Assembly (NCBI GenBank): GCA_003552745.1 | Contig: PUOG01000044.1 | Span: 1-13,705, forward strand | Reading direction: 5' to 3' | Length of the DNA stretch: 13,705 nt | DNA from: Spirochaetaceae bacterium | GTDB lineage: Bacteria; Spirochaetota; Spirochaetia; DSM-27196; SKKC01 | The notes under the pieces: generated by a model | Seen by the model: the letters and a program-made list of their open reading frames with translations, nothing else | What the model was told of the DNA's origin: nothing | Databases searched by the model: none | Position numbers and translations under genes: made by a program | Shown here: positions 7,045-13,705 of the stretch, piece by piece | Layout of the letters: each line of letters begins with the position of its first letter | How positions within the stretch are numbered: the stretch's first letter is position 1

Positions 7045-7242
7045 CTACTCCTCGTTTTTGAACGCGCCGATCATTCGACGGTAATCGACGATCTCATCGA
7101 ATACCTGCTCGTACGATTCCTGCACGATCAAGCGCTTGCCCGATAGCATGATAAGCGTCGTATCAGGGTTCAACTCGATATACTCTATCTGGTGCGGGTT
7201 TACGTAATACGCTCGCCCGTCCAACCGGGTTACCCTGATCAT
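7045..7242 (-). CDS. flbD: FlbD/SwrD-family small motility protein
   Basis: This small protein (65 residues) matches the FlbD family found between flgE and motA/fliL in spirochaetes and Firmicutes. Its pattern is typical: MIRVTRLDGRAYYVNPHQIE, then YIELNPDTTLIMLSGKRLIV, then VQESYEQVFDEIVDYRR. It has no membrane segment or signal peptide and is predicted to be mostly beta followed by one helix. The Bacillus homologue SwrD raises motor power through the MotAB stators, and its position next to motA suggests a similar role here, which is inference. The family should not be confused with the Caulobacter transcription factor also called FlbD. The ATG at 7242 follows GAGGGGTGA, 20 bp after the flgE stop. 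Confidence 0.92.
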   Translation of the reverse strand: MIRVTRLDGRAYYVNPHQIEYIELNPDTTLIMLSGKRLIVQESYEQVFDEIVDYRRMIGAFKNEE

Positions 7243-7262
7243 TCACCCCTCATGATACGCCT

Positions 7263-8675
7263 TTACTGCTTCAGTGTTAAGACTTCCTGCAACATCTGAT
7301 CGCTCGTACGAATCGTTCGGCTGTTCGCCTGGAAGCCGCGCTGAGTCACGATCATATCGGTGAAGCTCTCCGAGAGATCGACATTACTCATTTCCAGCGC
7401 ACCTGAGATGATCTGCCCCTTACCGGCGATACCGGACGGTCCGATATCCGCCATTCCACTGTTGATGGTCTCGGCGAAGTTCGTCTCCCCGTCTTTCTCC
7501 AGGCCGCCGGGATTCGTAAAGCTCGCCATCGCAATCTGTCCGAGCTCCCGGTTATTACCGTTCGAGTATATCCCGGTAATCGTTCCCGTACGGTCGATCT
7601 GGAAATCCTCGAGATAGCCCATGGCGAATCCATCCTGCTCGAAGACCTTCAGACTGCTCGGTGAGGCGTACTGCGTCATGCTGTCGGTGAACGCCCCGAC
7701 CTCGCCGAGGCTCATGTTAAAGGTCTGCGTCTGTACGTCTCCGACGAGGTCGAGATCCTCTCCTATGAGTGGGATCGCTCCCTCGGGGACCTCGAACGTC
7801 ATTTCGACCGAAACCTCACCCTCATCGTCGACACCGCCTTCGGCGTTGCTCACACTCTGCAGAGTCCCGTCATCAGCGAACTGCACGATAAAACTCGTCG
7901 TATCGGAGCTATCCACCCCTCCGACCGCGAGATTCTGCAGCGGCTGCTCATCTTCGCCCGGATTCACGACGGTGTTGACCTCCCACTGGTTCGGTTGATC
8001 GGGAACGCGGGTGAAGTCGAGTCGCAGCTCGTGCGTGTTACCGAAACTGTCGTAGATGTCCTGAGTAACGCTCCACGTACCTTCGCGCAATTCGGCGGCT
8101 GAAGGGTCGTCGCCGAGGACCGGCGTATTCTTGTCGAGATTGCTCGCGAAGCGGACATTCGTGGTCGCCTGTGCCGGGTCTTTGCCGCCGACGGGAACCC
8201 GTAGATCCTCTATGCTTGCGGCCGTGTTGATGAATGTTTCACCGTTCTCCTCGGTAGCCTGCCACCCCTGGACTCGCATACCGTTCGCGGGGTTCACGAG
8301 CATCCCTTCGGCATCGAGACTGAAGTTACCCGCGCGGGTGTAGCGCTGCACTTCACCGTCACGCAGAACGAAGAAACCGTCGCCCTGAATGGCCAGGTCG
8401 TCTTTCTGACCGGTTGTCTCCAGGCTCCCCTGTTCGTGCAGCGTATCGATCGCGGCCACGTTCATACCGAGGCCCACCTGTTGCGGGTTCACACCTCCAC
8501 GCTCGATACCGGGGCGAGCAGCGCCCTGCATCCGTTGCGAGATGAGATCCTGAAACGTCACTCGGCCGCGCTTGAACCCGGTGGTGTTCACGTTGGAGAC
8601 GTTGTTACCGATAACGTCCATTCGCGTCTGGTGGTTCTGAAGACCGCTTACTCCCGAATACAGTGACCGCATCAT
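7263..8675 (-). CDS. flgE: FlgE, flagellar hook protein (Ser at the spirochaete crosslink position 178)
   Basis: FlgE (470 residues) polymerises into the hook, the universal joint. The N-terminal rod/hook motif MMRSLYSGVSGLQNHQTRMD with NVSNVNTTGFKRGRV is intact. So are the D1 core QGDGFFVLRDGEVQRYTRAGNF (split over 97-118) and the C-terminal helix TDMIVTQRGFQANSRTIRTS. The variable D2 region is acidic. In Treponema denticola, Lys165 and Cys178 form a self-catalysed lysinoalanine bond between hook subunits. Here K165 (codon AAA) and N179 are present in GGKDPAQATTNVRFASNLDK, but position 178 is Ser (AGC at 8142-8144), and the whole protein has no cysteine. The start is the first of two adjacent ATGs (8675), with AAAGGAG inside the flgD 3' end. 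Exported without a signal peptide, as expected. Confidence 0.98.
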   Translation of the reverse strand: MMRSLYSGVSGLQNHQTRMDVIGNNVSNVNTTGFKRGRVTFQDLISQRMQGAARPGIERGGVNPQQVGLGMNVAAIDTLHEQGSLETTGQKDDLAIQGDGFFVLRDGEVQRYTRAGNFSLDAEGMLVNPANGMRVQGWQATEENGETFINTAASIEDLRVPVGGKDPAQATTNVRFASNLDKNTPVLGDDPSAAELREGTWSVTQDIYDSFGNTHELRLDFTRVPDQPNQWEVNTVVNPGEDEQPLQNLAVGGVDSSDTTSFIVQFADDGTLQSVSNAEGGVDDEGEVSVEMTFEVPEGAIPLIGEDLDLVGDVQTQTFNMSLGEVGAFTDSMTQYASPSSLKVFEQDGFAMGYLEDFQIDRTGTITGIYSNGNNRELGQIAMASFTNPGGLEKDGETNFAETINSGMADIGPSGIAGKGQIISGALEMSNVDLSESFTDMIVTQRGFQANSRTIRTSDQMLQEVLTLKQ

Positions 8676-8685
8676 AAGACTTTCT

Positions 8686-9141
8686 CTACTCCTTTACCCG
8701 TACTACGTCTGCATAGTCGTAATAGTGACCGTTGACCATTACCTGAGGCGTATCGCCGCGAGTGACTTCGGTGACCACACCCTCGACACTCCGGTCTCCG
8801 TCCGCCACCTCGACCGTTCGTCCAATTGTGGCGAGCGCCTGTTCACCGCTGAGCATTCTGGAGAGCCGTTCGAAGTTTTCGGCCATGTTCGTCATCTGTT
8901 CGAGCGACGAGAACTGCGCCATCTGCGCGATGAACTCCTTGTCGTCCATCGGCTCGGTCGGATCCTGGTTCTGAAGCTGCGTGAGCAGGATCTTCAGAAA
9001 ATCGTCGCGGCCGAGCTCCTGCTGGGCGCGCGCCTCTCGAGGAATGGAATTATTGAAGGCGGAGACCTCGCGGGCGGTCTGGTTGCGCTCTGAGCTGCTC
9101 ATCTGAGTCGAAAAATCCGACAACGCACTCGTTATATCCAT
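8686..9141 (-). CDS. flgD: FlgD, hook cap/scaffold protein
   Basis: FlgD caps the growing hook and is needed for FlgE polymerisation. At 151 residues it is the short form common in spirochaetes and Firmicutes, against about 230 in enterics. The conserved N-terminal core is at 45-86: LGRDDFLKILLTQLQNQDP, then TEPMDDKEFIAQMAQFSSLE. A small C-terminal beta segment (105-151) contains GRTVEVADG and ends VNGHYYDYADVVRV. The enteric-style large FnIII/tudor domains are therefore largely absent. The ATG at 9141 follows AAAGGAGATGGAGAG, 24 bp after the fliK stop; an out-of-frame ATG inside that stretch is ignored. flgE begins 10 bp downstream and takes its Shine-Dalgarno from the flgD end, so the two are probably coupled. 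Confidence 0.96.
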   Translation of the reverse strand: MDITSALSDFSTQMSSSERNQTAREVSAFNNSIPREARAQQELGRDDFLKILLTQLQNQDPTEPMDDKEFIAQMAQFSSLEQMTNMAENFERLSRMLSGEQALATIGRTVEVADGDRSVEGVVTEVTRGDTPQVMVNGHYYDYADVVRVKE

Positions 9142-9165
9142 CGTCTCTCCATCTCCTTTCGATCG

Positions 9166-11088
9166 CTACACCACGAGGTTGATATGTCGCTCTCCGTCGT
9201 CATATCCATCCAGCATCGGAACCGCATCATCGAGCTCCTGTGCCCCGCGCCCGGAGGACGAGCTGGAATCAGCCGCCCCACTCTCCGCGGTTGCCCGCTC
9301 CTGCCCCGAAGCGCCGTCGGAGCCGTCTCCTTCTACATCGACATGAAACTCGCCGGTCGTGAATCCTTCGGCCTCAAAAGCGCGCTGGAGGTTGGCGAGA
9401 TTCTCACGAATGACCTCTCGCACACCGGAGTTCTCTACGAAAATGCGCATCTCGATCCGCTTATCCTCCAGCTCCATGCGCATCCGCACGGTGCCGAGCC
9501 CGTCCGGTTTCAACACGAGACGCAGCTCACCGAGATTGTTATCGCGAAGAATCACACGAGCCTGTCGTACGATCTCTCCGTTTCCGCTCTCGCGCAGATG
9601 GCGGGCAAGTTCGGAGGCGACGTCGGATCGCAGAGTTCGACCGCCGCTCGCCGGTGTTGCCGGATTGCCGCGATCGGCCGGCGTGGGCCGATCGGCGCTG
9701 CGATCGAAGATTGCTTCAAAATCGGACTGCGCTCGTTGCGTCGTGCCGCCTTCGGTGCGACCCCGCGCACCCGAACGCTCGGCGGCCTCACTTCGTTCGC
9801 TGCCGCTGCGGTTATCGCTCGCTTCGCCGTCTGAGCGCGCCGAACGGTGTACCGGTCTCGACCGGCCGTCGCCCTTCTCAACATTCTCTCGTGCCTCGGA
9901 TCCTCGGCTCTCACCACTCGTCCGTTCGCTCCGGCGATGGTGCCTCGGCGAGTCGTTACGATCGCTCCGGCGGTCACGCACATCAAAGATCAGCTCGCGC
10001 TCGGCAAGGCCGCTGCGCCTATTCGACTCGCGGGCGCTTGTACCCGATCGTCCCGTCTCACCATCCTCTTCGAGAAGATCCGCCAGTTCCTTGAGTCGTT
10101 CCGCGAGCCGCTCGCTCGCCCGAACGGCTTCGGCTGCACTTCCGCCTTCGGAACCGGAGTTGGTCGATCGAAGTTGCGCCGAACTTCCCGCTTCGGCGGA
10201 GCGATGAGCGCGGCGGTCGCTGTCGAGCCGTCGCACCATTTCACCAACCGCGGTTCGTTCTCGGCTCGAGACGGCGTTTCCCTCCTCGCCGCCGGATAGA
10301 AACCTCCGGATGCCGGCGGCATCGAACCGCCGCAATTCCGGCGCCGTCTCGGCGCCCTCGGAACCGCCTCCAGATCGCAATTTCGTTCCATCGCCGGAGC
10401 CGGCCGAGGACGAGCGGAGTTCAGAGGCGATCGAGCGTAACTCGTCCGTGAGTTTTCGTTCGATCGATTCGAGCGTTTCATCGAGCTGCCCCTCGGAACG
10501 TTCACGCCCGGAGCGCATTCGCTCGAACACGTCGTTGAGTATCTCGACAAGCTTATCGAAGCGTTCTCCGGCATCCAAAAGATCCTCGATCTTCGAGATG
10601 AGCTCTTCGGCGCGATCGAGAGCACGTTGGATCAAACCCACGTCCGTCTCACCGTCCTCCCGGCGCAACGCATCGCGAAGCGACTCCATCAGTTCGCGGG
10701 CGTGCTCTTCGAGGCGCTCGATCGACGACGAACTTTCGCCCCCGGCGCGGTCGGAAAGAGCCGATGTGACTTCTTCCGAGCTGCGAATGCTCTCTTCGAT
10801 CTCGCCGAGACGCAGATCATGCATCCGCTTGTCGCGATTCCGGTCGGCCTCTCGACGTCGGGCATGAGCTTCTCGATTCTCGCGTGCCCGCTCCTCGATT
10901 TCCTCGAGCATATCGCGATATCCATCGTCGATCGGATCGAGATGCGGTACGTCGGTACTACGCATCGCACGCTCGAGAACCGCAGCAAACTCGTTGGAGA
11001 CAGGGGTGAGATCGTGGATCGTTCGGCCCGATCCTCCGCTGGTAGAGTTCGTGCCGAAGATGTGGCTAATCGGTGAGTATGTCACCAC
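9166..11088 (-). CDS. fliK: FliK, hook-length control protein with long low-complexity ruler
   Basis: FliK measures the hook and switches export specificity from hook to filament subunits. From GTG at 11088 it has 640 residues. The C-terminal Flg_hook domain (about 517-585) carries LGELRLVLKPDGLGTVRMRM and the following ELEDKRIEMRIFVENSGVRE, the diagnostic block. The N-terminal half (about 55-225) is a highly charged helical region rich in Arg/Glu with coiled-coil character. The middle (about 240-500) is Ser/Arg/Gly/Glu-rich and probably disordered. There is no Cys or Trp. The start is uncertain: GTG at 11088 has AAGGGGG upstream and begins 22 bp after flbB, while an in-frame TTG at 11133 would overlap flbB by 23 bp and has a weaker AGAGG. 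This gene is called flbC or tap1 in older Treponema literature. Family assignment is firm; the ruler is poorly conserved by nature. Confidence 0.92.
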   Translation of the reverse strand: MVTYSPISHIFGTNSTSGGSGRTIHDLTPVSNEFAAVLERAMRSTDVPHLDPIDDGYRDMLEEIEERARENREAHARRREADRNRDKRMHDLRLGEIEESIRSSEEVTSALSDRAGGESSSSIERLEEHARELMESLRDALRREDGETDVGLIQRALDRAEELISKIEDLLDAGERFDKLVEILNDVFERMRSGRERSEGQLDETLESIERKLTDELRSIASELRSSSAGSGDGTKLRSGGGSEGAETAPELRRFDAAGIRRFLSGGEEGNAVSSRERTAVGEMVRRLDSDRRAHRSAEAGSSAQLRSTNSGSEGGSAAEAVRASERLAERLKELADLLEEDGETGRSGTSARESNRRSGLAERELIFDVRDRRSDRNDSPRHHRRSERTSGESRGSEARENVEKGDGRSRPVHRSARSDGEASDNRSGSERSEAAERSGARGRTEGGTTQRAQSDFEAIFDRSADRPTPADRGNPATPASGGRTLRSDVASELARHLRESGNGEIVRQARVILRDNNLGELRLVLKPDGLGTVRMRMELEDKRIEMRIFVENSGVREVIRENLANLQRAFEAEGFTTGEFHVDVEGDGSDGASGQERATAESGAADSSSSSGRGAQELDDAVPMLDGYDDGERHINLVV

Positions 11089-11099
11089 GTGACGTGCGT

Positions 11100-11106
11100 C
11101 CCCCTT
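11100..11106 (-). promoter_or_regulatory. Shine-Dalgarno of fliK (supports GTG start)
   Basis: AAGGGGG on the minus strand lies 11 nt before the GTG at 11088 and just after the flbB stop at 11111-11113. It supports the GTG start over the TTG at 11133, although the spacing is at the long end of the usual range and the TTG also has a weak AGAGG. Confidence 0.55.
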
Positions 11107-11110
11107 ACGG

Positions 11111-11737
11111 TCAGGAACCGGGACGCTGAGCAAGCAACCTCTGTATTCGTGCCACTCTGTCGGGCGGCAATTGACTCAGCCATACCGGAACCAGTGATAA
11201 CTCATCTTCTTCTTCGGCAATTTCGTCGGTAATCCGAAGTATAGATACGAGATCTTGGTCCTCGTAGTCCTCCAAAATCGCCACAGCCTGTTCCGGAGGC
11301 ATGTTTTGGAGCGTTTGTGCGTTTCGACGCAGGTTTGCACGACGGTCTTCGTACTCAGCTTCTCGCTGGTCGAACGACTCCTCGCGCTCGGCGAGCGTCG
11401 TTTCGCGGTCCTCGAGCTCCTGGAGACGCCGTTCGAACTCCTCTTCGGCTTCGTCGAGCTCGCGTCGGCGGCGGTCGAGTTCCTCTTCCTGCAGCACGAG
11501 TTGTTCCTGCCGCCGCTCGGCACGAAGCCGGTCGAGGAGATCCGGATCTTCCGGTGGCGCAACCGGCGCCGCCCGGCCGAGTCCGATCGGTTGAAGAATC
11601 GGCTGGAGCAACTCCCTGGCATTGATCAGCCCGAGCACATCGAACCAGAACGCTCCGCCGCCAAGCAGAACGAGTACCAGCAGCAAGAGCACGATGATGC
11701 GCGGTGCAGCTCCGACGCGGTTGTACCGATTTGCCAT
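11111..11737 (-). CDS. flbB: FlbB, periplasmic flagellar collar protein
   Basis: FlbB is spirochaete-specific. In Borrelia it forms the base of the periplasmic collar around the motor and is needed for stator recruitment and periplasmic flagellar orientation. This 208-residue protein has one N-terminal transmembrane helix (about 13-36, IIVLLLLVLVLLGGGAFWF). A Pro-rich hinge (about 57-65) follows, then a long charged coiled coil (about 66-138, rich in ERR and EEL heptad-like patterns). The C-terminal helical domain (about 144-205) resembles the MgtE N-terminal module: NMPPEQAVAILEDYEDQDLV and VWLSQLPPDRVARIQRLLA, a repeated PP-aliphatic helix pattern. The ATG at 11737 overlaps the fliJ stop by one base (TAATG), with GAAGGAG upstream. 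The fliJ-flbB-fliK setting is the conserved spirochaete order. It is the strongest single taxonomic marker here. Confidence 0.92.
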   Translation of the reverse strand: MANRYNRVGAAPRIIVLLLLVLVLLGGGAFWFDVLGLINARELLQPILQPIGLGRAAPVAPPEDPDLLDRLRAERRQEQLVLQEEELDRRRRELDEAEEEFERRLQELEDRETTLAEREESFDQREAEYEDRRANLRRNAQTLQNMPPEQAVAILEDYEDQDLVSILRITDEIAEEEDELSLVPVWLSQLPPDRVARIQRLLAQRPGS

Positions 11738-12186
11738 TACAACGCTCCTTCGGCCCGTTCACGGGCGGCTCGAGAGCCGATGATGTCGTTCAGCTCCGCA
11801 TCCGCCCGGCGGCGCTCTCCGCGATAATGCTCCACCTCCCGCACCTGTTTCAGCCGCTCGAGAACCTCGCGCGCGCGCCGCCGCTCGTTATACGTATCAC
11901 GAGCGCTACTCAGCTCGCGCTCCAGTCGCCCCAGATCTTCCCGGGTACTCTTCAGCGCGAACTCGATCCGGTCGAGATAGCGACCGCGCACCAACTCGAA
12001 CGACAGATCTACCGTCCCGTCGAGCTCCCGCGCAATCGGTCTCTGCCGTTCGGTTTCCAGCTCGCGTCGGCGCCGCTCGACCGCATCTCGACGTGCAATG
12101 ACCTGCGCCATCGCCATTTCGGCCTCACGCTCGGCGTGCAGCCGTAACGAGAGGAGGTGATCGAGTGAGTAGCGAAACCGCCTCAT
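11737..12186 (-). CDS. fliJ: FliJ, export apparatus coiled-coil protein
   Basis: FliJ (149 residues, the usual size) is the central stalk of the FliHIJ ATPase complex; it links FliI to FlhA and escorts chaperone cargo. The sequence is almost wholly helical and highly charged, with two antiparallel coiled-coil arms (about 10-55 and 70-135). The family-typical start is MRRFRYSLDHLLSLRLHAER, that is, basic-aromatic followed by a leucine-rich first helix. Sequence conservation in this family is low, so identity rests on size, composition, the N-terminal motif and the position after fliI. The ATG at 12186 overlaps the fliI stop in ATGA, implying coupled translation. Older Treponema papers call it flbA. 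Confidence 0.9.
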   Translation of the reverse strand: MRRFRYSLDHLLSLRLHAEREAEMAMAQVIARRDAVERRRRELETERQRPIARELDGTVDLSFELVRGRYLDRIEFALKSTREDLGRLERELSSARDTYNERRRAREVLERLKQVREVEHYRGERRRADAELNDIIGSRAARERAEGAL

Positions 12187-13664
12187 TCGCGATCCTCCTC
12201 GCCGCCGGAATCAGTCGGAATGTCGGCCGTGGGCACATCGCCATCCACGGCCTCGGTGCCGGCTCCGGGCGCATCGGTGCCCTCGGCCCCGGCCCCATCG
12301 TCATCCACGGTCTCTGTCCCGGTCCCGGCCCCACCGTCATCCCACCGAATCCCGGCGAGCTCACACAATCCGCGCTTGGTCTCCTCGAGCTCGGTCCGCT
12401 CGGCGATGTCCTGCCGCAGGAAGTCGTAGATCGCGTCGATACGGGCGATCGCCTCGTCGAGCTCGGGATTGCTCCCCTGCGAGTAGGCGCCGACGTTGAT
12501 CACGTCTTCGTTCTCCTGGTAGACGGCGATCCAGCGGCGGATCTTCACCACCGCCTCGTACACCCGCGGGTCGGTCACCCGGTTCGCCAGGCGCGAGATC
12601 GATCCCAGGACATCGACCGCCGGGTAGTGCGCTCGCTGCGCGAGCCGCCGGCTGAGCACGACATGCCCGTCGAGGATCCCGCGCACCGTGTCGGCGATCG
12701 GCTCATCCATATCGTCGCCCTCGACGAGAATGGCGTAGAAACCGGTCATCGTTCCGTGTTCGCTCGTGCCGCATCGCTCGAGCAGTTTCGGCAATCCACT
12801 GAACACACTCGGTGTGAAGCCGCGATTCGCGGGAAACTCACCGCGCGCGAGCGAGATTTCGCGTACCGCCCGCGCATAGCGTGTCACCGAGTCGAACAGC
12901 AGCATGACATTCGCACCCCGGTCGCGGAAATACTCGCCGATGGTGGTCGCCACGCTCGCTGCGCGGTAGCGCGAAAGCGGTGGGGTGTCGGAGGTGGAGA
13001 CGACCACCACGCTGCGCTTCAGGCCCTCGGCGCCGAGGTCGTACTCGAGAAACTCGCGCACCTCGCGACCCCGCTCGCCGATCAGCGCGATGATGTTAAC
13101 GTCCGCGCTCGTGTTGCGTGCGATCATCCCGAGCATCGTACTCTTCCCGAGCCCGCTACCGGAGAAGATGCCCATTCGCTGGCCCTCGCCTACCGGAACG
13201 AGTCCGTCGACCGCTCGGATGCCGGTCTCTATCTGCGTTTCGATGCGCCGGCGACGCAGCACGTCCGGAGGTTCGGCGTGAATCGGATAGAGCTCATCGC
13301 CGTGAATCTCGTTGTTACCGTCGATTGGACGTCCGAGCCCGTCGATAACGCGGCCGAGCAGGCGCTCGCTCACGGGGACGCGGAGGACATCGCCGGTGGC
13401 GGTCACCGAACAGCCGACCTCCACCCCTTCGATATCGCGGTACGCCATGAGTTGCACGCGGTTGCCGTTGAGACCGACCACCTCCGCCGGAACGAAGTCG
13501 TCGTCGTCGTCCCCACGCTCGATGCGACACAGCTCACCGACGACCGCCTGCGGCCCGCGGCTTTCCAGCAGTCCTCCCTGCACCCGCTCAATCGTTCCCG
13601 TGTACTTGATCGTGTCGATGCGATCGAGAACGCTCTCGTACTTGTCAAAGAGTGCGATTGCCAT
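12183..13664 (-). CDS. fliI: FliI, flagellum-specific export ATPase
   Basis: FliI (493 residues) is the hexameric ATPase of flagellar type III export, related to F1-beta. The N-terminal beta-barrel is at about 18-95, followed by LLGRVIDGLGRPIDG (102-116). The Walker A region GIFSGSGLGKST is at 165-176 (Lys174) and IALIGERGREVREFLE is at 192-207. Walker B is VMLLFDSVTRYARAVRE (Asp258), and the signature PSVFSGLPKLLERCG follows. The catalytic domain ends near 440. Residues 441-493 are an extra acidic Gly/Ala/Thr/Asp tail made of imperfect repeats; Salmonella FliI (456 residues) has nothing comparable. The ATG at 13664 follows GGAGTGAGG, 6 bp after the fliH stop. The gene is clearly GC-richer than the switch genes further left. 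Confidence 0.98.
   Translation of the reverse strand: MAIALFDKYESVLDRIDTIKYTGTIERVQGGLLESRGPQAVVGELCRIERGDDDDDFVPAEVVGLNGNRVQLMAYRDIEGVEVGCSVTATGDVLRVPVSERLLGRVIDGLGRPIDGNNEIHGDELYPIHAEPPDVLRRRRIETQIETGIRAVDGLVPVGEGQRMGIFSGSGLGKSTMLGMIARNTSADVNIIALIGERGREVREFLEYDLGAEGLKRSVVVVSTSDTPPLSRYRAASVATTIGEYFRDRGANVMLLFDSVTRYARAVREISLARGEFPANRGFTPSVFSGLPKLLERCGTSEHGTMTGFYAILVEGDDMDEPIADTVRGILDGHVVLSRRLAQRAHYPAVDVLGSISRLANRVTDPRVYEAVVKIRRWIAVYQENEDVINVGAYSQGSNPELDEAIARIDAIYDFLRQDIAERTELEETKRGLCELAGIRWDDGGAGTGTETVDDDGAGAEGTDAPGAGTEAVDGDVPTADIPTDSGGEEDRE
12240..12340 (-). repeat. Imperfect direct repeat (about 60-bp period) in the fliI tail
   Basis: On the plus strand, the 30 bases from 12241 and the 30 from 12301 match at about 23 of 30 positions, sharing CATCCACGG and GGxxCCGG elements. 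A partial third copy (CCGTCATCC) starts near 12334. The period of 60 bp keeps the frame, so each copy adds 20 residues of the GAGTGTETVDDD or GAGTEAVDGD type. This suggests slippage or unequal exchange within the dispensable C-terminal tail of FliI. Confidence 0.65.
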
Positions 13665-13670
13665 GACGCC

Positions 13671-13705
13671 TCACTCCGTGAGCTCGAACGGGTCTTCGGT
13701 TTCGC
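13671..13705 (-). CDS. fliH: Probable C-terminus of FliH (partial)
   Basis: The window starts inside a minus-strand frame that ends at TGA (13671-13673), 6 bp before the fliI ATG. Only 10 complete codons are visible, reading ETEDPFELTE. No motif can be recognised in so short a piece. In spirochaetes and most flagellated bacteria the gene directly before fliI is fliH, the ATPase regulator that forms the FliHIJ complex, so the name rests on context alone. Confidence 0.55.
   Translation of the reverse strand, partial: ETEDPFELTE

Noticed and set aside
9359..10207. Plus-strand Ser/Arg-rich frame of 282 codons antisense to fliK
   Set aside because: The biased composition is what the antisense of a Ser/Arg/Glu-rich GC-rich gene gives; no start signal and no recognisable domain. 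The same holds for the plus-strand frame at 10310-10867.
12240..12340. Repeat array as a possible CRISPR or regulatory repeat
   Set aside because: The copies are imperfect, in frame and inside the fliI coding sequence, with no unique spacers; it is a coding repeat.
1..13705. An undescribed accessory or defence system
   Set aside because: Every gene is a recognised flagellar component in the conserved spirochaete order; no insertion, mobile-element remnant, tRNA or foreign gene breaks the operon.

Overview
The window is one strand of a spirochaete flagellar operon. Sixteen genes lie head to tail on the minus strand, so transcription runs from the right edge to the left: fliH (last codons only), fliI, fliJ, flbB, fliK, flgD, flgE, flbD, motA, motB, fliL, fliM, fliN/fliY, fliO, fliP, fliQ, fliR (cut at the left edge). 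This order matches the long motility operon of Treponema and relatives. Three things point to a spirochaete: flbB, the periplasmic-flagellum collar protein; an FlgE that aligns residue for residue with the spirochaete hook protein around positions 165-180; and a FliY-type FliN with a CheC-like insert. GC content is fairly high and many products are acidic. A free-living, possibly halophilic or alkaliphilic Spirochaetales member would fit better than a host-associated Treponema or Borrelia, but that is inference.

Layout in transcription order. Right end (about 11.1-13.7 kb): export ATPase FliI, its coiled-coil partner FliJ and collar protein FlbB, joined by 4-nt (ATGA) and 1-nt (TAATG) overlaps. 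Next (7.26-11.1 kb): hook assembly, with length ruler FliK, hook cap FlgD and hook protein FlgE. Then (4.9-7.2 kb): torque generation, with FlbD/SwrD-like, stators MotA and MotB, and FliL. Then (2.7-4.84 kb): the switch, FliM and FliN/FliY. Left end (1-2.6 kb): the membrane export gate FliO, FliP, FliQ and FliR. Almost every gene has a purine-rich Shine-Dalgarno and gaps are mostly under 30 bp, so the operon is tightly coupled. The two largest gaps are before fliM (73 bp, with a near-consensus sigma70-type promoter) and before fliO (87 bp, with an unused perfect Shine-Dalgarno).

No RNA genes, mobile elements, CRISPR arrays or rho-independent terminators were seen, and no stretch over 300 bp lacks a gene. 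This is a core motility locus rather than an undescribed system. The observation most worth checking is in FlgE. The cysteine that forms the lysinoalanine hook crosslink in Treponema denticola (Cys178, paired with Lys165) is serine here, at the same residue number, while Lys165 and Asn179 are kept.
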